Shown here piece by piece: positions 1 to 10,639 of a stretch of 64,000 nt of DNA. Made by a program: the position numbers and the translations under genes. The stretch is from Arabidopsis thaliana (Eukaryota > Streptophyta > Magnoliopsida > Brassicales > Brassicaceae), in contig NC_003071.7 in assembly GCF_000001735.4 (NCBI RefSeq), positions 4,829,151 through 4,893,150 on the forward strand, read 5' to 3'. Positions within the stretch are counted from its first letter, which is position 1. Every line of letters starts with the position of its first letter. The notes under the pieces were generated by a model, which worked only from the letters and a program-made list of their open reading frames with translations, was not told the origin of the DNA and made no database searches.

Positions 1-124
1 TTTTGAGCGCTCTATGAAGGCTCTTAAAGGAAATACTAAAAATATTCCTTTTACTAAATCCAGTCATGTTTTACATCCCTATAGTCATTCCCTAATTATA
101 ATTTAGAGGTATTCATACCCTCCT

Positions 125-440
125 CTTCTTAAGGTAAATCTAGATTTGGGATAAAAGACATGTAATATATAAATGCCTTAGCATGTGTCATGTAAGGTAA
201 TGAAAGAATTAGATTACTTTTTTGAGGCCTCAAGCGTAGTGTATTGGACAGATTATGAAAAAGGATATTGGGTTTTATACATGAATCACAGACTACTACG
301 ATTTTCCAAACAATAACCAACTTCTTAAGGTAAACACGGATTTTGGATAAAAAACATGCAATATATAAATGCCTTAGCATGTGTCATGTAAGGTAATAAA
401 AGAAATAAATTACTTTTTCGGAGGCCTCATGCGTAGTGTA
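125..440. repeat. Two-copy direct repeat, period about 196 bp
   Basis: The stretch at about 125-243 recurs at 321-440 with scattered substitutions. Both copies begin CTTCTTAAGGTAAA, share TAAATGCCTTAGCATGTGTC and end near GCGTAGTGTA. The rest of 1-648 is AT-rich, and I see no gene in it. The element it belongs to is not recognised. Confidence 0.7.
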
Positions 441-648
441 ATGAAATGGTTATGAAAAAGGAGATTGTAATCTACTCCCCTCACTTATTTACTTCTCTAA
501 CTAGACTGTGTTCTTCGCATGGTCCACATCGTCAGTTAACACGTTATTCCTGTTCCACAGCGCATGACATAATCGTGCCACGTACAAAATGCCCATATAA
601 AGGTTTGCTGCATATTTTATCAAATAGCATGGTATACATCGAATAAAC

Positions 649-3053
649 CACTACAAGAAATTGAGATATTAATAGCGGTATAATATAACGTTTAATGCAT
701 TTTTGCTATAAATGACATACCCTTCAACTTTAGATAACGTTCGCTAAAGTGTAAACGTTATATTTGGTTGGTTGAATATTAGTTTTAAAAACTCTTTTTA
801 GAAATGTAAAAGATATAGCACTAATACATTTTGAATCGCTGTGGATTGTTTGAGGGAAAAAATAATTTATTTGCACATTAAGTACTTTAACAAAAAAAAA
901 AAAAGTTGCTATCAAATTTTTATTCTTCCTCTCAATCTCCGTCTCTCTCTTACTCCATTGTTTCACTTCTCAAGCTTTTTTCTCACTATCTATGTCCATC
1001 TCTCCATACTTGTCACCAATTTGCCAAATTCAGAACCATGCTTCTCCTCCGACGAAATTCTTAACCCATATCCAAAACCAGATGAGTCATCTTCTTCCTC
1101 TTCTCCACCCAAAAAAACCCTAAAAACACACCTTCAGTAAATACAGTAGAAAAACAAGGGCAATTAGATTCTTAAATCATGTTGTTGCTCTCCCTTTCAC
1201 TGTCTATTGCAAAATCAAGCCCTAGCCACCGTTGAAGCAAGTGAGACATGGGCTCACTCAAGGTATGCAAGAAGAACTGTCTTAGATTCAAATGAACCAT
1301 TATATTGTTTTGCTGAATCGATTTACAGATCTATTGTTGCAAACTAGTTACAGATCTGTGTTATAGATCTGTTGTTGCGAACTAGTTACAGATCTTGCGA
1401 ACTAATTACAGATCTAGATCTGTGTTATATATCTGTTACTGCGAACTTGTTAGCCTAATGATTTTGATTGATTTTCGTGAACCATATGTGCGTACAAGTA
1501 TGTATCGGAGCTATGGAGGAAGATGATGTCTGAAGTCTTTACCAAAACAATTATGGTCAAGACATTTCCCCGCCGTCGCTGACTCTACCTCCGTCGCACT
1601 TGGAAGCCAATCAAGTTCTTATGCTCCACTACAAGGTATGTTTCTCGTGCTTTGTTCTTCCATGCTTGAACTTGGAATCTGGAGATATTAAAAATCATTT
1701 TCTGAAACAAGGGTCTAAGTAGTCGCAATTGATGTTACTCTTGCTAGCGATTACCTTTGGCCATGGCAGATTGTCAAAAGAGAGGAAAAGGTTAGTGTCG
1801 CTATTTCGAAACATGATTTCTTTTCTTTTTTTCTCTTCAATTAGTTGTTGAAGCTTAAAGCTTTATTCACTCCTTGCTAACGCAGTTCAAAACACTGGAG
1901 TATCAACAACAAAATAGACTATCCTCCTGATAAGACTTTGGTGCATTAGAGTTTAGACGGGTTGGTTGCAAGAGTGTGTTTGACGATCAAATATTATCTA
2001 TTTGGGTCCACGGTCTAGGTCCATATTGGGAGTGATTGAAAATGGATTTTACGTCATCAAACCTCTAATGCCAATCCTTGGTGACCTGGATACGTGAGGG
2101 TAATGATCTCCTTGCTTTTAAGTCTCTTTGTTACTCATACAATTAAAATTACGTCTTTTTGTCAACTACATCGAAATAAAACTTGGAGCTCTCTTTTTTT
2201 TTTTTTTTGTGTGTGTTTTTGATCTAGTATGTGTCCATGTGTTTTATTATCCAGTAAATTCGTTAAATAAATGTAACTCATTTTCATATCTTTATACACT
2301 TAGTTTAGTTCTCTCTTTAGCTAGGATATATGTTACATGGAACAGTGGCTTCATTTCCTCTCTGATTACGATGATGTTCTTTTTGGTTTCAGATCTTAAC
2401 TCGATTACCAACCTTGCTTCTACTTCTCTTGCAATTGATCAAATCGACATTACTCTTTTCAATTTAATTTGTTGAGCAGTGAGGCTATATCATTGGAAAG
2501 GCTTCAAGAAGAACTTGAAGAATGTGAGAGTGATGAGGTAATAGAATTTAGATCCAAGGGAATGATGTCCTCTCTATCTTGTTTGTGTGTTGATGATGAC
2601 GGAGAAGAAGTTTCAAAGATTGGAGGTCAAAAGAGTGTAAAGAATTCACAAGCTTTAAATACAAGAGTTGTATGAAACTATCTTTTAATTTGTACTTTTA
2701 CTTTGTAATATATAGGTCTTTTGTATCAGGATTTCATATAAATTAATAAAATATATTTTTCTTTTTTAATATTGTCAAATTATCCAAAACTTTTAAAAGA
2801 AAATTTAGGGAACAATTACAGAAATTGTTACACATATAAAACAATTAATAACAAAGTATAATTGCTATTGTAAAATATACAATTGCATAAAACAAAGCGC
2901 TATATTTGAAGAAAATACGGTAGCAATACTAAAAACCGCTATCAAAAGTCTCTGACCTATAATGACAGGCGATGATAGAGCGCTTGTTAAAACGCTATAG
3001 TATCGTTAGATAGCGTTATTCGGCCGCTAAGGATAACCAATATACTTGTAGTG
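649..3053. mobile_element. Non-autonomous CACTA (En/Spm-type) DNA transposon
   Basis: The left end reads CACTACAAGAAA and the right end CTTGTAGTG, which are inverted copies of the canonical CACTA terminus (at least 9 bp). The trinucleotide AAC lies directly outside each end (646-648 and 3054-3056), matching the 3-bp target duplication of the superfamily. Subterminal DNA holds repeated ATAGCG/CGCTAT and AACGTT words in both orientations, as expected of transposase-binding repeats (for example around 2896-3025). At 2405 bp there is no room for a transposase and none is visible. A short open frame at 2469-2675 (68 codons, acidic, ends VCVDDDGEEVSK-like) and pyrimidine-rich stretches near 920-1110 may be remains of a captured or deleted gene, but I cannot name it. 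Ends and target duplication agree, so the call is firm. Confidence 0.88.
1322..1450. repeat. Short tandem repeats inside the CACTA element
   Basis: Units of roughly 35-45 bp containing TTACAGATCT, TGTTATAGATCTGTTGTTGC and GCGAACTAGTT recur three to four times with partial copies. They lie within the body of the CACTA element and encode nothing obvious. Confidence 0.7.
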
Positions 3054-3056
3054 AAC

Positions 3057-3956
3057 GTAACTTAAAATTTCATTACATCATCAGCAGGAGGTGTTGTATA
3101 TCGCGTCTTGGTCATGGGTTATAGGTTGTGTTATATAAGCAAGGGGAAGTCCATCAAGGATGAAATTATATGTAAACGGAAGGGTGACTTGGTTTTATGT
3201 ATATAGTAGCAATTCAATGTTGCGATTAGGGTGGCGCCTAAACGCTACATACAAAATGCAATCAAGGACCCATGATATTAAGTAAAGACGTGAATGTTTA
3301 ATTATGAGTACGTGTTGTCGTTTAAAACAATATAGACACACTTTTGAAAAAAATAACACATAAACCAACAAAGTTATAACTACAATTGTGGTCTAATTAT
3401 ATTTCAAACTAAATCAAATGTGACAGATATCAGTAACATTTGCTGTCATTAATTCCAAAAAAAAATGAAATACTTCCAAGTAAATTAGCCTTTTTTCTCT
3501 ACCGATGCTATTATATAGAAAACCATGCAGTTGGATTTAATTCTGTGATGTTATATCGTACAACATGCTATAAATTTTGGGAAAATAAAATCTAATGGAT
3601 ATCTACAAAAAAATTTGTCCATCTATTCCTTTTTATTGTAGATTAGTCAAATAGGTTTTTCAAAAAAAAAACTAAGTCTTATTTACCCTTATTTTATTTT
3701 ATAATTAAAAAAAACTATAATTTCCTAATCTATTTACACAAAAGAAATAGTTGTTTTAAGTAAAATTTTGAGAACCTAAAAATCCTCTAAATGTATTAGA
3801 GAAATAGTGGATATTAATCAAGAAAAAACAAGAACGTAAGACTTTATAAAAGACAAGAACATATACAACATATAGAACATAGCATGATAAAATAAAATGC
3901 TATGATTTCTCCCTTCACCTACAAGAAATCAAACACTAGTTCTGGTTTCTGCAAAC
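3057..3956. other. AT-rich intergenic DNA, no gene seen
   Basis: The interval is AT-rich with short poly-A and poly-T runs. I found no credible coding region or repeat structure. It is the upstream flank of the MADS-box relic. Confidence 0.5.
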
Positions 3957-4475
3957 ATGTCATCTACGAAGCAAGCAAAGGGAAGAAAAATAAAGGGGAA
4001 GCAAAAGATCGAGATGAAGAAGGTGGAGAACTATGGAGATAGGATGATTACGTTCTCATAACGTAAAGCCGGAATTTTCAAGAAAATGAACGAGCTCGTA
4101 GCAATGTGTGACGTTGAAGTGGCTTTCTTGATTTTCTCTCAACCGAAGAAGCCCTATACATTCGCACATCCGTCTATGAAGGAAGTGGCTGACCGGTTAA
4201 AGAACCCTTCGAGACAAGAACCATTAGAGAAAGACAATACCCGACCCCTCGTCGAAGCTTATAAGAAACAAAGGTTCCATGACCTCATAAAGAAAATGGA
4301 GGCGCTCGAAGAGGAGCTTGCGATGGATCTAGAGAAGTTGAAACTGTTGAAGGAATCGAGAAATGAAAAGAAGTTAGACAAAATGTGGTGGAACTTTCCT
4401 TCAGAAGGTTTGAGCGTGAAAGAGCTGCAAGAAAGGCACCAAGCGATGCTCGAGTTACGTGATAACTTATCATAA
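3957..4475 (+). pseudogene. Type I (M-alpha) MADS-box gene with internal stop, AGL55/AGL56-like
   Basis: Reading from the ATG at 3957 gives a basic MADS domain with KIEMKKVENYGDRMITFS, then TAA at 4059-4061, then RKAGIFKKMNELVAMCDVEV and the rest in the same frame to a TAA at 4473. Type I MADS proteins have lysine or a similar residue where the TAA stands (TFSKRKAGIFKK), so one nonsense change splits an otherwise open 172-codon frame. After the MADS domain (about residues 17-75) comes a charged helical region with EALEEELAMDLEKLKLL. M-alpha factors bind DNA in the nucleus, mostly in female gametophyte and endosperm. The protein is most like Arabidopsis AGL55/AGL56 from memory, and the C-terminus is shorter than I recall for that family. 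A protein starting at Met 4086 would lack the DNA-contacting N-terminal half of the MADS domain. Sequencing error or a strain-specific allele remain possible. Confidence 0.75.
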
Positions 4476-5600
4476 CTTAACTCCACATCGATTGTATTCT
4501 CTTCTATTCTATAGTCTTTTTTGACCATCAGCTTAAGCACTTCGAAAGTTGTAGTCAATTCCAAAAACAGCAATCTCCCACGATATTTTTCATGAACAAT
4601 AAATCTCCACTCCGTGTTATCATACAATCTCCACATACTACTCCTCACATAGATATGCATAATGAAAAACAGAACACGAGATGGAAAAGAAAGAACGTGA
4701 AGAAGAAGAGAATAATAGGACACAAATCGACTAGGGCACGTTTGTTTACAATTTATTTTTTTGGGCGTTTTTTTTTTTGTATTCTAAAACAATTAGAATT
4801 TGTTTTCTAAATCCAGTAAAAATTGTAATCTTAACAGAAAATATATTATTAAAACAAAATATTTAATAAATATTTACAGTAGAAAACGTTTTCTAAGAAA
4901 ATTTCACTTTTAGAATTTATATTCTAACCAAATTTAGAATTTTGTTTCTAAACTATTTAGAATTCCTAGATATAGAAAGTGAATCTTTGAATACAATTTC
5001 ATATATAGTTTAGAACTTGAAGGATATTTTAGAATACATGTTATACAATTTTTAGATATTGAATATCCTATTTTCTAATATTTTTATAAAGAAAAATAGT
5101 CTAAATATCGTAGAATATGTACAAAATATTGGAATAGAAATTCTAAACCAAGTAGATCACTAGAAATCGTTATCTAAGAAATTTAGACAAAACTTTATCT
5201 ATAAAAAATCAACTTTTTTCAACTAAATAACAATTTTTTTTTACAAATCAACTATATTCTTGTAGATCTACATGTTATCAAGGTTAAACCTTTAAAAAAT
5301 GCTTAAAATATAGAGTAGGGATATTTTAGTCCAAATTGGCATTCTCCAAAAAAAAGGTGTATATGGACAAATGTTTTTGTAAGACTCTTTTTTAGATTTA
5401 ATTTTCTCATAATTTTTTTTTACATAGGATTCCTCTTTCACTTGAACTATTTTAATAGAAACCAATAAGTACGTTCGCACCACACATTTCCACCTACCAC
5501 CAACCCCCCATAAATGAGTGTATACATAAACTAACATTATTGTCCTATTTATACATGGTTTTTTACATCTCCTCCATCTATAATAAACGTCATCGGCCCT
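4476..5600. other. AT-rich stretch with dispersed TTTAGAAT/ATTCTAAA words
   Basis: From about 4740 to 5160 the words TTTAGAA, TTCTAAA and GTTTTCTAA recur in both orientations at intervals of tens of bases. This may be a worn MITE whose ends I cannot define (GGGCACGTTTGTTTACAA near 4733 is a candidate edge). No coding region is supported. Confidence 0.35.
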
Positions 5601-5608
5601 ATATATAC

Positions 5609-6040
5609 ATGCTTGCAAGGGTTGAAATAAGACAGTATAGACAAAATTATGTACTCATGCGGGTCGGTAGACTGTTCATTAAACAATTTGAAGACGCAAA
5701 GGAGGCAAACAACCCAAAAGCGCATTACTAAGAAGGTCTAAGTTAGGCGTGTTGGGAAAAAGATTTAGTCATGGCCAAAAAACACATTTTCAAAACTATG
5801 GACGACTCTGTATTTGCAACTCTTGAGCGAATGGCGGTGCATAATGGTACAACTTAAGTACAAACATGGAATGAGGCAGTGCCTCCATGTTCATTGATCT
5901 ACAACATATATAATAGGTGCGAAGAGTGCTACATATTCTGCTGTTCCAAAGAATTTTGTCGGCGGTGTTATATGCTACAAGTTTCAGAACATGTTGTTTT
6001 CAGGTATTACATGTTGTGTGTCTACTGTGTTATTAGCTGA
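5609..6040 (+). pseudogene. Relic of an F-box-like (At2g35280/At1g67623-type) gene with C-terminal Cys cluster
   Basis: One frame gives RLFIKQFEDAKEANNPKAHY, then EGLS, ACWEKDLVMAKKHIF and finally RCEECYIFCCSKEFCRRCYM, with three in-frame stops along the way. The layout matches the genes at 49786, 51362 and 52730: a 'FFKRC..(A/G)NP...Y.EAL' segment, a short repeat helix region and a terminal cysteine cluster. In that plant family an N-terminal F-box-like segment would recruit an SCF ubiquitin ligase; here that part is not recognisable. It lies close to a minus-strand Ulp1-like relic (6640-7112), the same gene pairing as in element B, which suggests remains of an older related MULE. The assignment rests on pattern matching by eye. 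Confidence 0.5.
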
Positions 6041-6098
6041 AGAAGAGTGTCACCAAACGGGCAACACGTAAAAATAACATGATGTTCTTGTATATTTC

Positions 6099-6537
6099 AT
6101 GTTGTATGTCGGCTGTGTTAATGTTGTTAAGTCTAATGTATGAATGTTTCTTTAATATTTTAAAAATATTAAAATAGTTTCGTTTGCATCTTTACCCACG
6201 ACGAAGTCGTAATTATCAAATAAGCCTCTAAATTTAATGCATAGATATGTAAACAAAACCTGTCATCAAATTAAAATGTATGGTATAAATTAAAATATCA
6301 TTTACTTGTTGTATTATATGTTGTATGTCTATTGTGTTAATGTTGTTATGTCTAATGTATGAATGTTTCTTTAATATTTTAAAATTCTTAAAATAATTAT
6401 TGCATCTTTACCCACGACGAAGTCGTAATTATCAAATAAGCTTTCAAATTTAATGCATATATATAACAAAACATATCATCAAATTAAAATGCATGCTACA
6501 AATTTAAATATCATTTACTTAATATATAAACATACAC
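6099..6537. repeat. Tandem duplication, period 219 bp, two copies
   Basis: ATGTTGTTAAGTCTAATGTA at 6121 recurs as ATGTTGTTATGTCTAATGTA at 6340. The shared tract continues through TTTACCCACGACGAAGTCGT in both copies. The unit is non-coding and the copies differ at scattered sites. Confidence 0.8.
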
Positions 6538-6639
6538 AACACAGCTACATGGAAAGAACATTAGGTTCCCAACATTGAGGTGTCTGAAATATTACACAAT
6601 GAGGTGCTAGCCGAATAACATACTTAAATGCAGTGTCAG

Positions 6640-7112
6640 ACCGTCCCATTAGCTAACTCATATGCAGAAATAAAATACTTTTTGGCAGCAGACACCACAT
6701 CAACATGCTTCACTTCCTTGAGTGACTGAATTCCACCATAGACATGCACTTCAATTAAATGAGCGGCAAAAACTCTCAAATCTTATTGTGTGTCAATGAG
6801 AAACGGAATGTAGGCCCTTTCAAAACCTCTAAGTGTGCATTCTATTAGATCGTGATCAAACCAATACATCCCTTTCTTAGTAGTCTTCAAGAATTTGGGG
6901 TAGTGCTTGCATTATTCAAACACAAATGTTGAATCAATGAATGCTACATCCTGCTGATTTTCTATGATATTTTTTGCGCGCCTAGCGATCCTTATGCAGT
7001 TTATGAAGATGTCCATAACCTGTAAAAGAGCAATGGAGGTTCGATGTTGAAGGCCAAACATTGGTTTGTCAAGCAAAATCCAAAATAATCTATGTATACA
7101 TATATTTATCAT
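6640..7112 (-). pseudogene. Relic of a Ulp1-like (C48) cysteine protease gene of the MULE-borne type
   Basis: On the minus strand one frame reads MDIFINCIRIARR, AFIDSTF, CKHYPKFLKTTKK, then ERAYIPFLIDTQ and DLRVFAAHLIEVHVYGGI, crossing in-frame stops. The order 'MD.FI..IR', 'FID..F', 'HYPKF.K..KK' and 'YIP..(I/V)D...W..' is that of plant Ulp1-family proteases that hitch-hike in MULEs. The place of the catalytic His (HW) is taken by a stop and Asp followed by Leu, and the Cys box is not found, so no protease activity is expected. If the family is right, this is a decayed partner of the F-box-like relic at 5609. Identification is tentative. Confidence 0.4.
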
Positions 7113-8005
7113 ACCAATGTCAGCACGACTGCTTTCAATTCAACAATATCCCGGAGTTCAGTTGAGAAAAAGGTCCGATCTGCCCAAAATCAATGTCCCT
7201 AATACAAACCGATGCATAGGTTATAATTAATGTAAGTTCTGGATACATAAAAAACGAAATACGAAAGGGGGGAATATAATACCTAGACATTGCATATATG
7301 CGGCTTATCTTAAAATTGCGGCTAACATAATGTCCAAAAGTAACAGACCTACTACTGGTAAGGATGACATTACTGTTACATGTTGGAGCTCTAAAAAATC
7401 CCTTGGAGCCAAAGCTACTCCGTCCACCTGTCATCATCCTATAACTGCCGCATATGTGTCATCACGGGCGAATGAAACATATACTAGCTGACTCGCCCTT
7501 GTTACCACTATATAAGCTCGATCGGCCTAAAGAATTTTGTAGGGGGAGAAAGAGAGAGAACCGAAAGGTCGTCATGTTATTGAGTGATCGTATGTAATCG
7601 AGAAAACCTGCCAAGAAATAGTTGAAAAGAAGTGTAATCATCAAAGGAGCTCGGTCCGTATCATCGCAAACACCTTGTTGGAAACTGGAGTGAGTTCCGG
7701 ATATGGTTTGGTTGTATGATTATACTATTTCATTCATTGATTGGTTTTATGAATTACATGAGTATTGATTAATAGTGTGAATGATAGATTTAGGCCGCAT
7801 ATGTGATCTTTTAGATTCTTATGCTTAAAAGCTTATGTTTGGGAGGTTATGTTGAGTAAAGATATTGATGATTCTATGTGTTTGATTAACCATATGTTTC
7901 ATAATATCTTAAAATCTTGGGTCTTGGTATGTGGTCCTTGTGGTAGGAGGTAGAGACCATAAGTGTATCAAGATCGTGATATGTCTAACCTCCTTTGTTG
8001 GTGTA
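7113..8005. other. Unassigned DNA between gene relics and the gypsy nest
   Basis: Short minus-strand open frames (about 7135-7440 and 7462-7644) have no recognisable motif. The part from about 7690 to 8005 is AT-rich. I see nothing that can be named. Confidence 0.4.
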
Positions 8006-8741
8006 GGTAAAATTAATCCTAAGACCACTCTCTCAAATAAAGAGGTTAGTTGAAGCACTTAGGGATCAAATTCATAAAGTTCTCGGATCACACAGTAGAC
8101 TAATGGCTATCGAAGTAACCTAAGTAAAATAGTAAAGAAAATAAAAAGAGACAAAAGTAAGCAATAGCAATAGATTATATGGAAGTAAAATCAAATAATA
8201 AAAACGTTAGATTTAGTGATATTCTCAGTAATAGATGACTAACAGATCTAGCTACGATTAGGATTGTTATCGAACCGTTCTTAAACTCAAATCACTAATA
8301 TAAAGTAACCGGTGATGTCCCGTGCTACTCACTATGCCTAGAGCTAAAGATCCCCAGTGATGTGCCGATGAATACCTAATTCTAAACATGCATTATTATA
8401 AAGTTTGATTAGTTCACTAAGTATCTAAACCAGAGCCCTTCTATGAGCCTACATGTTCGTTTCTTAAATACTTAGGCCCATCTATGATAGTTCTGGTAAC
8501 AGGTACCTATGGTGGTTATACCTAATATTTAATATCAAGTTCTAGGTGGCCAATCTAGAACTAGCATTAAGAATAATCAAGATGAAGAACTCTAAAGATA
8601 TCCTAACAGGTGGGCGATCTACTAATCATTTATAACCCTAATGAGAAACCCTAAACCTAACAAGAAGACTACTCAGACATGATGAATGAAGCAAACAACA
8701 TGATTAGAATAGAACTTATAAGTGCATTTGCATGATTTTTT
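8006..8741 (-). mobile_element. Inverted LTR fragment, Athila-lineage gypsy
   Basis: Read on the minus strand, this segment resembles the forward LTR at about 9780-10500. Shared landmarks include a TCTAAACCAGAGCCCTTCTA / TAGAAGGGCTCTGGTTTAGA block, a GGTACCTATGGTGG block and a TCTAGAACTAGCATTAAGAA block. It has diverged clearly from the forward copy, so it is an older insertion of a related family. No internal region is attached. Confidence 0.7.
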
Positions 8742-9148
8742 AGGTGTGTTTTTGGTGTGGGTGTTTGAAGGCAACATATCAGGCCCTATAAAACTTATTA
8801 AGATTGGAGTCATAAGTGCATTTGCATGATTTTGTAGTTGCTTCGGCGAACTATCTTTCGTTGCTATTATGTGATGCGTGCTTTGTGTTAGAATTACGGG
8901 ACGAGGAAACTAATATCTATTGCAGGGAATCCCGAACTCACTTAGTAATCTTAGATTACTCATGATTCTACTTGTTTTGCAGGAAATCCATAGAGGGGAA
9001 TAGAGGGCATGGTGGACGATAGGAAACCTAGTGTAAATTTGTGCCTTTTGTAAAACAAATTTGTTTATATTATGTACTGTGCTTTTGGGCACTATGCATT
9101 GGCCATAAGAACTTTATAAATGTTTTGGTAACATGTTGTAAAATATGA
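8742..9148. repeat. Dispersed repeat, copy 1 (partner at 30838-31250)
   Basis: About 400 bp here recurs at 30838-31250 in the same orientation. Shared tracts include TTTTTGGTGTGGGTGTTTGA, TTGTAGTTGCTTCGGCGAAC, ATTACTCATGATTCTACTTG and TTGGCCATAAGAACTTTATA. The right-hand copy has one extra short duplicated tract. Both copies abut LTR scraps, so the sequence may be part of an unrecognised retroelement. No coding potential was recognised. Confidence 0.8.
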
Positions 9149-9331
9149 TAAGGTTCAAATTATCCTAAGAACTACTTTCTCAAATAAGAGATCAATTGCA
9201 GTATTTAAGGATCGATTTCCACAAAGTTCTTTTGTTCAAACAATGAGTTGAATGTCGAAATTAAGCTAGCGGGTGATGATTGAAATAAAAAGAGAACAAA
9301 GTAAAAAGACATAAGATTGACTGGTTGTAAA
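9149..9331 (-). mobile_element. Inverted gypsy LTR, portion left of the inserted forward element
   Basis: This piece resembles the start of the inverted LTR fragment at 8006 (ATCCTAAGAACTACTTTCTC against ATCCTAAGACCACTCTCTCA). It stops where the forward element begins at 9332. The rest of the same LTR appears to resume at 19349, so the forward element lies inside it, with some of the LTR lost at the junction. Confidence 0.65.
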
Positions 9332-10639
9332 TGATATGTCCTGGTTTTTATTGATTTCTAACATAGTTTCAGAATGGTTTTTAGAGTCTTTCTAGTCTTT
9401 TTCGTATGTTTTGAGTCATTTCAGGTACACTTACACATCTGGGAGCTATGGAGCACAATAAGGAATTTTGGAAGCTTTTCATCAATAAAAATCTTGAAGG
9501 ACGTTTTTCAAAAGATGGTGTCGATAGACACCACACCTGTGTCGATCGACACTCTTATTGCTGCCAAGGGTATTCTCATTTACTGCCAAGTCTTTGAGAA
9601 GCCCTGAAGCATTCCTTATTGGCAAAGTAGTCCCTGCACGTTTTTAGACTCGAATATACCTAATTGTTTGGTCATTGTTAGACCTAAGTTTTGTTTTAGA
9701 GATTGTTACACATTTGGAGAGAAGAATCCAATCCTTTTAGAGAGGATTCTGAACTCCTTTACTTTTATTCTTAATACATCAATGCAAACTATTCAGATTA
9801 TGATTTGTGTTTCTATTATCATGTCTGAGTAATCACCTTGTTGGTTTAGGGAGTCTCAATAGATATTTAGATGGATTAGTAGATCGAAAACCCCTTAGGA
9901 TCATTCTTAGAGTTCTTTATCTTGATTATTCTTATTGCTAGTTTTAGATTGATCACCTAGAACTTGATATTAGATGATAGGTATGCCCATCATAGGTACT
10001 TGTTATAGGAACTATCATAGATGAGCCTAGGCATTTAAGAAAGAACAGGTAGGCTCATAGAAGGGCTCTGGTTTAGATACTAGGTGAACTAATCAAGTTT
10101 AATAACAACGAATGCTTTAGCATAGGATTTCTCGGCTCTTCTGGTTATCTTAGCTCTTAGTATAGAGAGTTTCGCGGAACGTCACCGGTTACTCTAGAAT
10201 CATAGTTTGAGTTCGAGAACGATGCGATAACAATCCTAATATTAGCTAGATCTACAATTTATCTATCTCCCGAGACAATTCCTTAGACCTAACGCTTTAA
10301 TCACTTGAATCTACAACTCGTTTACTTGCTTATTTGTCTTTTACATTCATTTACTTTCTCTAGCTTATTTAAAAACATCATAAGTCTATTGTGTGAACAT
10401 CGAGAGCTCAGTGGAATTCGACCCTTAAGTGCTAACGACGATCTCTTATTTGAGGGAGTAAGCTTAAGGCAATTTAAGTCTATCCCTTAAGTTCTCTTTT
10501 AGTTCACCATTAGACTAGGTGTCATTTTAAGTCTAGATACTTCTTTTCTATCACCTAATCATGTGTTTCTTTGTCTTTTGGTCTCTTGTGTTTCAGGTAC
10601 CTTCACATTGAGAATTACGTTTCAATGGCAGATTTTTAT
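9332..10639 (+). repeat. Left LTR of the forward Athila-like element
   Basis: The repeat begins TGATATGTCCTGG and matches 18053 onward for about 1.3 kb. The similarity runs through the first codons of the gag-like frame, so the true LTR end is hard to place. It contains one pair of GTCGATCGAC-type palindromes (centres near 9524 and 9545). Confidence 0.8.

Noticed and set aside
4733-5160. MITE with TTTAGAAT repeats
   Set aside because: No matching ends or target duplication could be found; the words may just reflect AT-rich drift.
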